In this document: one piece after another, positions 1 through 6,918 of the stretch
How the letters are laid out: every line of letters begins with the position of its first letter
Position numbering within the stretch: the stretch's first letter is position 1
Source: an uncultured Prevotella sp.
GTDB taxonomy: Bacteria; Bacteroidota; Bacteroidia; Bacteroidales; Bacteroidaceae
Assembly (NCBI GenBank): GCA_934219025.1
Contig: CAKQDG010000074.1
Coordinates: 1-11,563 of the forward strand
Length of the DNA: 11,563 nt
Reading direction: 5' to 3'
Notes under the pieces: model-generated
Seen by the model: only the letters and a program-made list of their open reading frames with translations
Told to the model about the DNA's origin: nothing
Databases searched by the model: none
Made by a program: the position numbers and the translations under genes

Positions 1-1075
1 TTACGAGCATTGCCCTGCCGGCAATCTCCTGTCCCTCTGGCTTTTCGTATGATGCATAGTCGAAAGGCACTGTTACATACTGCCAGTTGCCGCCATTCTC
101 CTCGATGTCTGTCTTGCTTGCCTTTGCCACAACATTGTTGTATGTCTTGTCCTCAGGGTCCTGATAGTAAGTTCCGTCGGTGATTACTGCCGAGATAGAA
201 GCCTTGAGATCACTCTTGCCCGGGTTGTATTTCATCCACACGCCGATTGAGTCTGGCCATGCTGTAAGGGCAGCATAGAACGGGTCGCCGTTGCCGTCAA
301 CATCTGTCTTCGACATGTCGAGGTAAGCGTGGTTCGATTTGTCCGTAGCAGAAACTGCTCCAGCAGACATACGTCCTGTTGTTACAGTACCATTGGCTGA
401 AATTCCCAAAATAGATGTAGAGAATATACGCAAAGAAGTTGTTCCCGTCGAACCTGGACACACGTCTTTCACAGCCTCTGTATGAGCTGTACCCTTTACC
501 ATACTTGCAAACTTTCCGTCGCAGCTTCCGAACGAGTGCCATGCGTTAGCCTCGTCGATAGAACCGGCCTTGTGGTATTTCTCGAAACCAGAGTTAGGAA
601 TCTGTCCCACTTCGTTGGCATCATCGCCGAAGTGCACCTTGATTACTCCAAGGTTATTCTTGTTGGCATCGATAAGGATAACAGCCTTCATCTTGCCGTT
701 GTAGGTAGAGCCCTGAATAAAGATAGGCATCTCGCCGAGCATGCTACCCATCCAGAAGCCAACGTTTGGGTCGTCGCCGTCGGCGATCGTAAGGTTCTGG
801 TCGCCAGAGAATACAGCCACTGCACTTGCCTTGTCGTAAGGAATGCCAGTAAGGTTGATTGTTCCTACAGGCATCTGCTGTCCGCCCTCCACGAACATGA
901 AATTCTTCAAGGAGAAGTTGCAGGTTCCATCGCCATTTGGGGCCATTTCAACGTTTGCATTTCCAGCATCTGTTGTAATGCCGTTTACTGTTACTTTCAG
1001 TGCGCCGGTGTAACTCTCGGCACTTACTGTTGCGGCAAAGAGTGCCGAAGCTAATAAAGTAAAAATTTTCTTCAT
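1..1075 (-). CDS. Secreted calycin/PCMD-like protein, N-terminal part (runs off left edge)
   Basis: This open frame has 358 codons with no stop and continues past the left edge. The start at 1075 is followed by a clear Sec signal peptide, MKKIFTLLASALFAATVSA, with AxA-type cleavage near residue 19. Residues 20-150 look like a calycin (lipocalin-like) beta module, with phrases such as NFSLKNFMF and GTINLTGI. After it comes NSGFEKYHKAGSIDEANAWH (about 160-180), resembling the start of a PCMD-type (putative carbohydrate metabolism, jelly-roll) domain common in surface proteins of gut and oral Bacteroidota. I infer an exported, probably surface-attached protein that may bind glycan or another ligand; no enzymatic motif is visible. 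It is separated by 460 bp from the flippase gene and has its own candidate promoter, so it is probably transcribed alone. The family call is from memory of motif style, and the C-terminus, where a sorting tail would lie, is outside the window. Confidence 0.72.
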   Translation of the reverse strand, partial: MKKIFTLLASALFAATVSAESYTGALKVTVNGITTDAGNANVEMAPNGDGTCNFSLKNFMFVEGGQQMPVGTINLTGIPYDKASAVAVFSGDQNLTIADGDDPNVGFWMGSMLGEMPIFIQGSTYNGKMKAVILIDANKNNLGVIKVHFGDDANEVGQIPNSGFEKYHKAGSIDEANAWHSFGSCDGKFASMVKGTAHTEAVKDVCPGSTGTTSLRIFSTSILGISANGTVTTGRMSAGAVSATDKSNHAYLDMSKTDVDGNGDPFYAALTAWPDSIGVWMKYNPGKSDLKASISAVITDGTYYQDPEDKTYNNVVAKASKTDIEENGGNWQYVTVPFDYASYEKPEGQEIAGRAMLV

Positions 1076-1148
1076 ATTATAATTAATTATGTGTAATACC
1101 TATTGTCGTTTACTTCTATTAAACGAGACGTTTAACGGAAATATTCTG

Positions 1149-1156
1149 CAAAATTA
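1149..1156 (-). promoter_or_regulatory. Candidate Bacteroidota -7 element for the secreted-protein gene
   Basis: On the minus strand the sequence is TAATTTTG, a full match to the Bacteroidota -7 consensus TAnnTTTG, lying about 73 nt upstream of the start at 1075. A TTG sits further upstream, but about 25 nt away rather than the usual 19-21, so the -33 half is weak. The implied leader is about 65 nt long and AT-rich. Confidence 0.5.
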
Positions 1157-1317
1157 CATATAAAAACGTCCCGTTGTTCTCCAATTCCTTATTTTTTACG
1201 TTTTTATAACTTTTTGCTTATTAATGGAGAAGTATTTGCCATAAATTTCAGCCGAAAGATTGTGGAAAGAATATGCAAAAAAGGAAAAATGGAACACTTG
1301 TTCTGGTGGTCTCGTTG

Positions 1318-1403
1318 AAAGGAGCAATGCTTTTCGCGGAGCAAAGCATTGCTTCTCTCCCGAAGGAGCATTGCTTTGCTGCCGAAGAAGCGATGCCCGA
1401 GGG
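1318..1403. repeat. Degenerate ~22-bp repeats with GCAATGC hairpins
   Basis: Three related segments begin at about 1318, 1360 and 1382 with GAAAGGAGC, CCGAAGGAGC and CCGAAGAAGC, each followed by AATGC, ATTGC or GATGC. The last two are head to tail at 22-bp spacing. A perfect 10-bp inverted repeat, AGCAATGCTT (1323-1332) against AAGCATTGCT (1344-1353), folds over an 11-nt loop. The words GCATTGC and GCTTTGC recur, as in the hairpin cluster near 11248-11344. Confidence 0.6.
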
Positions 1404-1416
1404 TATGCGTATAAAT

Positions 1417-1476
1417 ACTCATTGCGGATTAAACGCTGGCAATCAACAGATTGGCTGCATTTAATCCGCAATGAGT
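1417..1476. repeat. 60-nt near-perfect hairpin between minus-strand genes
   Basis: ACTCATTGCGGATTAAA (1417-1433) pairs perfectly over 17 bp with TTTAATCCGCAATGAGT (1460-1476). The intervening 26 nt continue pairing (GC/GC, then CAATC against GATTG) with only three mismatches, down to an AACA tetraloop at 1445-1448, so the stem spans almost the whole 60 nt. There is no adjacent T-run in either direction. It could be a transcript 3' end or processing structure, or a REP/MITE-like palindrome; the sequence alone does not decide. Confidence 0.75.
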
Positions 1477-1535
1477 GGATATATATTCGGGACTAAGAGT
1501 TAGCCCATGCCGAAATGCGACAAATGGAACACTTT

Positions 1536-3035
1536 TTACTTTCTGAAGTGCTTGCCCACCACGGGCAGTGAGCTCAAGGGGAAGTCGCGCTTTATGATAT
1601 AGGCGATGAAGAGCAGTCCGAGCAGCGTGTTCACCGCGAGGGCAGCCCAGAGCGGAAGGTTGCGGTTTGCCGTCGTCATGCAGAAATACAGCACCACGGT
1701 GATGAGCACATACACGGCTATCTCTTTCATCGGATAGTTTATCGGATACTTCTTCTGGCCCACTATATAGGAGAGCACCATTGCCGTGGCATATCCGGCA
1801 AAACCTGCCCATGCACACGCCATATAGCCATAACGGGGCACGAAGATGATGTTCACGGCAAGGAGCACGGCACAGCCCACGCCCGAGAAGTAAGCCCCCC
1901 AGATTGTCTTGTCGATGAGCTTATACCAGAACGAGAGATTGAAATACACACCCATCATTATCTCTGCCGCCATGACGATGGGCACCACCTTGAGCCCCTC
2001 CCAGTAGTCGCGGCCGATGATGTGGCGAAGCACGTCCATATAGCCTATCACCACAAGGAAGGCGAGCAGCGTGAAGATGATGAAGTATTTCATCGCCTTG
2101 GCATAGGTGTCGCGGTTGTCTTTTTCTTTCGACTTGCCGAAGACAAACGGCTCGTAGGCATAGCGGAACGCCTGGGTTATCATTGCCATAATCATGGCTA
2201 TCTTGCTCGCGGCGCCGTAGATGCCGAGCTGGGTGTGGGCGTCGGCGCCGGTGTATATCTTCGGGAAGAGTATCTTGTCGGCTGTCTGGTTCAGTATTCC
2301 GGCTATGCCGAGCACGAGGATGGGCCAGCTGTAGCTCATCATGCGGCTTAGCAACTGCCTGTCGAACGAGTATTTCTGGCAGAACAGTTCTTTCCAGAAG
2401 AAGAGCGTGAGCGATGCCGAGCAGAACAGGTTGATGTAGAAGGCGTATCCGGCGCCCACCGCCGGACTGTAGATGGCGGCAATGGCTCCCGAGCCGCCGT
2501 TGGCATCATAGATATTGGGCAGGATGAGGAAGAACACGAGGTTCAGGGCTATTGCCATGAAGATGTTGAGCATCTTCAGGGCGGCAAACTTCACCGGGCG
2601 CTTCTTGTATCTAAGATAGGCGAAGGGGATGCACTGGAAGGCGTCTATCGCCACCGTAACGGCCATCACCCACACGTAAGACTCGTGGTCGGAATATCCC
2701 ATGAATGCTGATATGGGGTTGATGAACATCAGCACAAGGGCGATGAAGAGTAGCGAGGTGAAGCCCACGCTTATCAGAGTGGTGGTATACACCGTCTGCG
2801 GATTCTCGTTTTCCTTGTTGGCAAAGCGGAAGAAGGTGGTCTCCATTCCGTATGTCAGGATTACCATGAGCAGTGCCGTATAGGCATACACGTTTGTTAT
2901 CACTCCGTAGCCGCCGCTGGCAGCCGATAGTTTTGCCGTGTACAACGGCACAAGAAGATAGTTCAGGAATCTTCCCACGATACTGCTAAGTCCGTAGATG
3001 GCGGTATCCTTAGCCAATGATTTTAAATTTGCCAT
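1536..3035 (-). CDS. Oligosaccharide/polysaccharide flippase family protein (Wzx/MurJ-like)
   Basis: This 499-residue protein is highly hydrophobic and shows about 14 membrane-spanning stretches over its whole length, the architecture of MOP-superfamily flippases (Polysacc_synt type), which are usually 450-520 residues. The N-terminus, MANLKSLAKDTAIYGLSSIV, followed by GRFLNYLLVPLYT, has the family's typical first amphipathic stretch and first helix. GILNQTADKILFPK in the middle is another recognisable family phrase. The likely role is moving lipid-linked glycan across the inner membrane; the substrate (O-antigen, capsule, exopolysaccharide or lipid II-like) cannot be told, and no glycosyltransferases flank the gene. 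The start at 3035 follows an A/T-rich leader 22 bp after the SpmA-SpmB stop, so the two genes are probably co-transcribed. The 9-bp repeats seen in the plus-strand genes are absent from this junction. Confidence 0.86.
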   Translation of the reverse strand: MANLKSLAKDTAIYGLSSIVGRFLNYLLVPLYTAKLSAASGGYGVITNVYAYTALLMVILTYGMETTFFRFANKENENPQTVYTTTLISVGFTSLLFIALVLMFINPISAFMGYSDHESYVWVMAVTVAIDAFQCIPFAYLRYKKRPVKFAALKMLNIFMAIALNLVFFLILPNIYDANGGSGAIAAIYSPAVGAGYAFYINLFCSASLTLFFWKELFCQKYSFDRQLLSRMMSYSWPILVLGIAGILNQTADKILFPKIYTGADAHTQLGIYGAASKIAMIMAMITQAFRYAYEPFVFGKSKEKDNRDTYAKAMKYFIIFTLLAFLVVIGYMDVLRHIIGRDYWEGLKVVPIVMAAEIMMGVYFNLSFWYKLIDKTIWGAYFSGVGCAVLLAVNIIFVPRYGYMACAWAGFAGYATAMVLSYIVGQKKYPINYPMKEIAVYVLITVVLYFCMTTANRNLPLWAALAVNTLLGLLFIAYIIKRDFPLSSLPVVGKHFRK

Positions 3036-3057
3036 TTTTATTTTTTACTTTTTTCCT

Positions 3058-4287
3058 TTAAAAGAACATGTAGCAGATGGCTATTGCAGCCACGACGCCG
3101 GCAAGGTCGGCAAGCAGACCGCAAGCCACGGCGTGCCTTGTATACCTTATGCCCACGCTGCCGAAATAAACGGCGAGGATATAAAAGGTGGTATCGGTGG
3201 AGCCCTGGAACACGCAACTCAGCCTGCCCACAAACGAGTCTGCCCCGTATGTGGTCATCGCATCCACCATCATGCCGCGCGCACCGCTGCCCGAAAGGGG
3301 CTTCATCAGCGCCGTGGGCAGTGCGCCCACAAAGTCGGTGTTTCCGCCACAAGCCTCAACCACCCATTTCACTCCGCCGATGAGCATATGCATAGCCCCC
3401 GACGCGCGAAACACGCCGATGCCCACCAGAATGGCCACGAGATAGGGAATAATCCTTACGGCAGTCTGGAAGCCCTCTTTTGCCCCCTCGATAAAGGCAT
3501 CATAGACATTCACACGCTTTCTCACCCCGGCAAGGATAAAGCCCACAATGATGGTCATCAGCAGAATATTTGCCACCGTGGTGCTCACGATGTTCATCTG
3601 GTCCTTGTCGAGCTGACCGAAGCCCCATATTATGCCGCTCACCACAAGACACATGCCGCCCACGGTGAGTATCATCACCCTGTTGAGCAGGTTTATCCGC
3701 TGATACAAGCTCGTGATTATTATTCCGGCTATAGTGGAGAAAAACGTGGCGAGCAGAATGGGGATAAAGATGTCGGTGGGTTGTGCCGCCCCCATCTGCG
3801 CCCTGTACACCATTATGCTCACGGGGATAAGGGTAAGTCCGCTGGTGTTGAGCACCAGAAACATTATCATCGGGTTTGTTGCCGTGTCTTTCCTGGGGTT
3901 CAGCTGCTGCAACTGCTCCATCGCCTTCAGTCCGAGTGGTGTGGCGGCATTGTCGAGCCCCAGCATGTTGGCGGCAATGTTCATGAATATGGAACCTGTT
4001 ACGGGATGCCCCTTTGGAATATCCGGAAAAAGCTTGCAGAACACTGGCGAAAGCAGACGCGCCAGGGCGTTCACCATTCCGCCCTTCTCGCCTATCTTCA
4101 TAATGCCGAGCCAGAGCGACAGCACACCGGTAAGTCCCAAGGATATTTCAAACGCAGTCTTCGAAGAATCAAACGTGGAATTCATCATCGCCGGGAACAC
4201 ATCAAAGTCGCCCATAAATACCAACCTTGCCAGGGCTATGACGAAAGCGATAACAAAAAATGCTATCCAAATATAATTCAACACCAT
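3058..4287 (-). CDS. SpmA-SpmB fusion (spore maturation-like nucleoside-recognition/gate membrane protein)
   Basis: This 409-residue membrane protein joins the two halves found as separate spmA and spmB genes in endospore formers. The N-terminal half carries SpmA signatures: NMLGLDNAATPLGLKAM (about 107-123) and LNTSGLTLIP (146-155). The C-terminal half carries SpmB signatures: KPLSGSGARGMMVDAM (329-344) and QGSTDTTFYI (361-370), followed by FGSVGI. Each half is a gate/nucleoside-recognition domain with several helices. In Bacillus the pair contributes to spore core dehydration; Bacteroidota do not sporulate, so the role here is unknown, perhaps transport of a small molecule. The single-chain form is usual in this phylum as far as I recall. 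The start at 4287 lies about 46 nt from a perfect -7 box, and the stop is 22 bp before the flippase start. Confidence 0.9.
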   Translation of the reverse strand: MVLNYIWIAFFVIAFVIALARLVFMGDFDVFPAMMNSTFDSSKTAFEISLGLTGVLSLWLGIMKIGEKGGMVNALARLLSPVFCKLFPDIPKGHPVTGSIFMNIAANMLGLDNAATPLGLKAMEQLQQLNPRKDTATNPMIMFLVLNTSGLTLIPVSIMVYRAQMGAAQPTDIFIPILLATFFSTIAGIIITSLYQRINLLNRVMILTVGGMCLVVSGIIWGFGQLDKDQMNIVSTTVANILLMTIIVGFILAGVRKRVNVYDAFIEGAKEGFQTAVRIIPYLVAILVGIGVFRASGAMHMLIGGVKWVVEACGGNTDFVGALPTALMKPLSGSGARGMMVDAMTTYGADSFVGRLSCVFQGSTDTTFYILAVYFGSVGIRYTRHAVACGLLADLAGVVAAIAICYMFF

Positions 4288-4332
4288 GTCTTTTTTTCTT
4301 TATTTTATTGTTTTCTGTGGATATTTAACTTG

Positions 4333-4340
4333 CAAATATA
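4333..4340 (-). promoter_or_regulatory. -7 promoter element for the SpmA-SpmB/flippase unit
   Basis: The minus strand reads TATATTTG, a perfect TAnnTTTG match, 45 nt upstream of the start at 4287. A TTG lies 15 nt further upstream, closer than the usual 19-21. A second minus-strand match, TAAATTTG, lies at 4384-4391 and could be an alternative start. Neither has a strong -33 box. Confidence 0.55.
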
Positions 4341-4425
4341 CTGTAAATTCTCTTGCAACGGCATAATGTAAAGGCGATTTATGCAAATTTAATCTGAAAA
4401 TCAGCATCATAAAGAGTAAAATCAT

Positions 4426-4433
4426 TATATTTG
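4426..4433 (+). promoter_or_regulatory. -7 promoter element for dapB and the genes after it
   Basis: TATATTTG matches TAnnTTTG exactly, 47 nt before the dapB start, leaving an A-rich leader of about 40 nt (AAACAACAAATTTATAAAC and similar). No clear -33 TTTG is seen at the expected distance. It overlaps the palindrome ATTTGCAAAT. As I find no strong promoter between later genes, this may drive most of the seven-gene run. Confidence 0.6.
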
Positions 4434-4480
4434 CAAATTAAATTGAGATTAAACAACAAATTTATAAACATAAAGCAATT

Positions 4481-5239
4481 ATGAAAATAGCATTGATAGG
4501 CTACGGAAAGATGGGCAAGATGATTGAACAGATTGCCAAAGACCGCGGCCATGAAATAGTGTGCATCATCGACGTGGACAACCAGCAGGATTTCGACAGC
4601 GAAGCATTCAAAAGTGCCGACGTGGCTATCGAATTCACAAGCCCTACGGCTGCCTACGGCAACTATCTCAAGGCTTTCAAACACAACGTGAAAGTGGTGT
4701 CGGGCTCTACAGGATGGATGAAGGAGCATGGCGACGACGTGAGAAGGATGTGCTCTGCCGAAGGCGGACAAACTCTGTTCTGGGCTTCAAACTTCTCAGT
4801 GGGCGTGGCGATATTCTCTGCCGTAAACCGCTATCTGGCAAAGATAATGAACGGATTTCCACAGTATGACGTGCGCATGGAGGAAACTCACCACATCCAC
4901 AAGCTCGACGCACCAAGCGGAACAGCCATCACTCTTGCCGAGGAGATTATCAGCGACATCGACCGCAAGAAGGAATGGGTGAAGGGCGTGCAACGCAATG
5001 CCGACGGAACAGTGGAGGGATCTAACAACGTGCCTGCCGACGAGCTCCCTATCGAGAGCATACGCCGCGACGAGGTGCCGGGCATACACTCCATAATCTA
5101 CGACAGCGATGCTGACTGCATCACCATAACACACGATGCCCACTCGCGCAAGGGATTTGCAATGGGCGCCGTTCTGGCTGCAGAATACACAAAAGACCAC
5201 AGCGGACTGCTCACAATCAGCGACATGTTCAAATTTTAA
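4481..5239 (+). CDS. dapB: 4-hydroxy-tetrahydrodipicolinate reductase
   Basis: This cytoplasmic enzyme performs the NAD(P)H-dependent reduction of 4-hydroxy-tetrahydrodipicolinate to tetrahydrodipicolinate, on the route to meso-diaminopimelate for peptidoglycan and to lysine. The 252-residue chain starts with a Rossmann dinucleotide loop, GYGKMG (7-12), and has EFTSPTA (51-57) and SGSTGW (74-79). The substrate signature EETHHIHKLDAPSGTA (134-149) contains the expected catalytic His (H137) and Lys (K141). The C-terminal HDAHSRKGFAMGA is also typical. The protein is shorter than E. coli DapB (about 273), as expected for the compact Bacteroidota form. The start at 4481 follows an A-rich leader and gives the Rossmann strand the correct N-terminus. 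It is the first plus-strand gene after the divergent promoter region, 93 bp before lepB. From memory, dapB next to lepB and a WbqC-family gene is a recurring arrangement in Bacteroidota. Confidence 0.97.
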   Translation: MKIALIGYGKMGKMIEQIAKDRGHEIVCIIDVDNQQDFDSEAFKSADVAIEFTSPTAAYGNYLKAFKHNVKVVSGSTGWMKEHGDDVRRMCSAEGGQTLFWASNFSVGVAIFSAVNRYLAKIMNGFPQYDVRMEETHHIHKLDAPSGTAITLAEEIISDIDRKKEWVKGVQRNADGTVEGSNNVPADELPIESIRRDEVPGIHSIIYDSDADCITITHDAHSRKGFAMGAVLAAEYTKDHSGLLTISDMFKF

Positions 5240-5271
5240 TGGATTAGGGATTAGAGATTATTAGTCTTAGG

Positions 5272-5313
5272 TCTTATTAGTCCCATTTCTCCCAGTCCTC
5301 CCAGTCCTCCCAG
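5272..5313 (+). repeat. 9-bp-period TCCCA repeats in the dapB-lepB junction
   Basis: TCCCATTTC (5281), TCCCAGTCC (5290), TCCCAGTCC (5299) and TCCCAG (5308) run head to tail at exact 9-bp spacing; TCTTATTAG (5272) is a diverged unit in the same register. It is preceded by ATTAG-rich sequence from 5243 and followed by a pure A-rich leader to the lepB start at 5333. The complementary (template) strand carries four GGG runs separated by three 6-nt loops, a canonical G-quadruplex pattern. Confidence 0.85.
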
Positions 5314-5332
5314 AAAAAAAATAAAAAAACCA

Positions 5333-6769
5333 ATGATTGACAAAGAAAAACAAAACCTCAACATGAAAGTGCAGTGGACAAAGTTCATCATAGTACTTGC
5401 CCTCTATCTGCTCTTTCTCGTATGGCTCAAAAGCTGGCTCGGCCTCATCGTCGTGCCGTTCATATACGATGTTTACATCTCAAAGAAAATAAGATGGCAA
5501 TGGTGGAAAGACGCCGAAGGACCGGTGCGCTTCGTCATGTCGTGGGTCGATGCCCTGGTATTTGCACTGGTGGCAGTGTATTTCATCAACCAGTTCTTCT
5601 TCCAGAACTACGTAATCCCATCGTCATCGCTCGAAAAATCCCTGCTCACCGGCGACTACCTCTTCGTATCTAAAGTGAGCTACGGACCGAGAATCCCCGA
5701 AACACCACTCACCATGCCACTGACACAACACACGCTGCCCGTGGTAAACTGCCAGTCGTATATCAGTTGGCCGCACTGGGATTACCGCCGCGTAAAAGGA
5801 CTGGGCAAGGTGAAGCTCAACGACATCGTGGTGTTCAACTACCCTGCCGGCGACACTCTCGTGGAAAACTATCAGAACGCTGACTTCTACCGCGACATCT
5901 GCTATGCCATGGGCTATCAGCTGCTTGCCGAGCAAAAGGTGGACCTTGCGCAGATGAACCCGCAGCAAAAGTATGACTACTTCAAAAACGTGTACAACAC
6001 CGGACGGCAGTATGTTGCCGCCAACCCGCAGCAGTTTGGCGAGATTATCAGCCGACCCACCGACCGACGCGAAAACTACGTGAAACGATGCGTAGGACTG
6101 CCGGGAATGACGCTGCAGATTAAAAACAGAATCGTTTATCTCAACGGCAAGGCAAACAAGGAGCCTGACAACGTGCAGTACACTTACAACGTGGTGCTCA
6201 ACCAGTCTCTGCCCGACGACGTGATGAAAGATCTCGGCATCAGCATGGAAGACCTGACAAGTCTGAACCAAAACGGATATATGCCGCTCACAAAGCGCGC
6301 GGCAAAGGCTCTCGCAGCAAACAAAGCCCTGGTGAAGAGCATCAAGCTGGCACCGGAAATGAAAAACGACCTGCTCTATCCTCTCGACGCCGTGACAGGA
6401 TGGACACGCGACAACTACGGACCGATATGGATTCCGAAAAAGGGGGCTACCGTGAAACTGAACATGCAGAACATTGCCATATACGAACGCCCGATACAAG
6501 CTTACGAGCACAACTCCCTTGAGGTGAAGAACGGGAAAATATATATCAACGGCAAACAGACAGACCATTACACATTCAAAATGGACTACTACTGGATGAT
6601 GGGCGACAACCGCCACAACTCTGCCGACTCGCGCTACTGGGGATTCGTGCCCGAAGACCATATCGTGGGCAAGCCGATATTCATCTGGTGGTCGAGCGAC
6701 CCTGACCGCCGCGGATTCTCCGGCATCAGATGGAACAGACTGTTTAACTTTGTAGACAATATAAAGTGA
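5333..6769 (+). CDS. lepB: Signal peptidase I (active copy, long Bacteroidota type)
   Basis: This inner-membrane serine protease of family S26 cleaves signal peptides from exported proteins on the periplasmic side. The 478-residue chain has hydrophobic segments near 17-50 and 70-92. Box B is PSSSLEKSLLTGD (96-108), with the nucleophile expected at S99; box C is NDIVVFNYP (163-171); box D is YVKRCVGLPG (249-258), with the general base expected at K251; box E is GDNRHNSADSR (424-434), followed by YWGFVPEDH. It is much longer than E. coli LepB (324) because of insertions at about 172-247 and 274-380, which lie outside the catalytic boxes. The start at 5333 follows an A-rich leader; M11 is an alternative and would not affect the first helix. 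The stop codon lies within the first unit of a 28-bp tandem repeat. A catalytically degenerate paralogue follows 149 bp downstream. Confidence 0.96.
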   Translation: MIDKEKQNLNMKVQWTKFIIVLALYLLFLVWLKSWLGLIVVPFIYDVYISKKIRWQWWKDAEGPVRFVMSWVDALVFALVAVYFINQFFFQNYVIPSSSLEKSLLTGDYLFVSKVSYGPRIPETPLTMPLTQHTLPVVNCQSYISWPHWDYRRVKGLGKVKLNDIVVFNYPAGDTLVENYQNADFYRDICYAMGYQLLAEQKVDLAQMNPQQKYDYFKNVYNTGRQYVAANPQQFGEIISRPTDRRENYVKRCVGLPGMTLQIKNRIVYLNGKANKEPDNVQYTYNVVLNQSLPDDVMKDLGISMEDLTSLNQNGYMPLTKRAAKALAANKALVKSIKLAPEMKNDLLYPLDAVTGWTRDNYGPIWIPKKGATVKLNMQNIAIYERPIQAYEHNSLEVKNGKIYINGKQTDHYTFKMDYYWMMGDNRHNSADSRYWGFVPEDHIVGKPIFIWWSSDPDRRGFSGIRWNRLFNFVDNIK

Positions 6770-6906
6770 TTTGACCTTGGACAAAGACATAAAGTGATTT
6801 GACATTGGACAAAGACATAAAGTGATTTGACATTGGACAAAGACATAAAGTGATTTGACTTTGGACAAAGACATAAAGTGATTTGACTTGGTCAAAAATA
6901 TAAAGT
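6761..6906 (+). repeat. 28-bp tandem repeat array between the two signal peptidase genes
   Basis: Four exact-length 28-bp units start at 6761, 6789, 6817 and 6845. A fifth, 27-bp diverged unit starts at 6873, and a sixth is cut off at 6900-6906. Each begins ATAAAGTGATTTGAC, and the first four continue to TTGGACAAAGAC; units differ mainly at the base after GAC (C, A, A, T). The first unit starts inside lepB: its ATA AAG TGA is the final Ile-Lys-stop. The array fills the junction up to about 12 nt before the next start codon at 6919. There are no unique spacers, so it is not CRISPR. Confidence 0.93.
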
Positions 6907-6918
6907 AAAAGGGAAACA

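Larger units (their letters stand above)
1076..1535. other. 460-bp gene-free region with hairpins and repeats
   Basis: No ORF here looks like a gene; those present are short, mutually overlapping and low in complexity. From the secreted-gene end the region holds a promoter-like AT-rich leader (1076-1200), a block of degenerate 22-bp repeats containing GCAATGC/GCATTGC words (1318-1403), a near-perfect 60-nt hairpin (1417-1476), and a 13-bp direct repeat, AAATGGAACACTT, at both 1286-1298 and 1522-1534 that brackets the block. It is downstream of the flippase gene. No hairpin is followed by a T-run in the minus-strand direction, so a classical intrinsic terminator is not evident. Confidence 0.7.

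Noticed and set aside
482..1054. A 190-codon plus-strand ORF opposite the secreted protein
   Set aside because: It lacks any recognisable domain, and the opposite strand has a signal peptide and a continuous 358-codon frame.
1417..1476. Intrinsic terminator for the flippase gene
   Set aside because: The stem is strong, but no T-run follows in the minus direction; it is kept as a palindromic repeat only.
2998..4371. A 457-codon plus-strand ORF opposite the SpmA-SpmB gene
   Set aside because: Its translation is His-rich and low in hydrophobic pattern, it matches no family, and it lies antisense to a clearly conserved membrane protein; codon bias of the real gene explains the open frame.
6761..6906. 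CRISPR array
   Set aside because: The 28-bp units are directly abutting with no unique spacers, and no cas genes are present.
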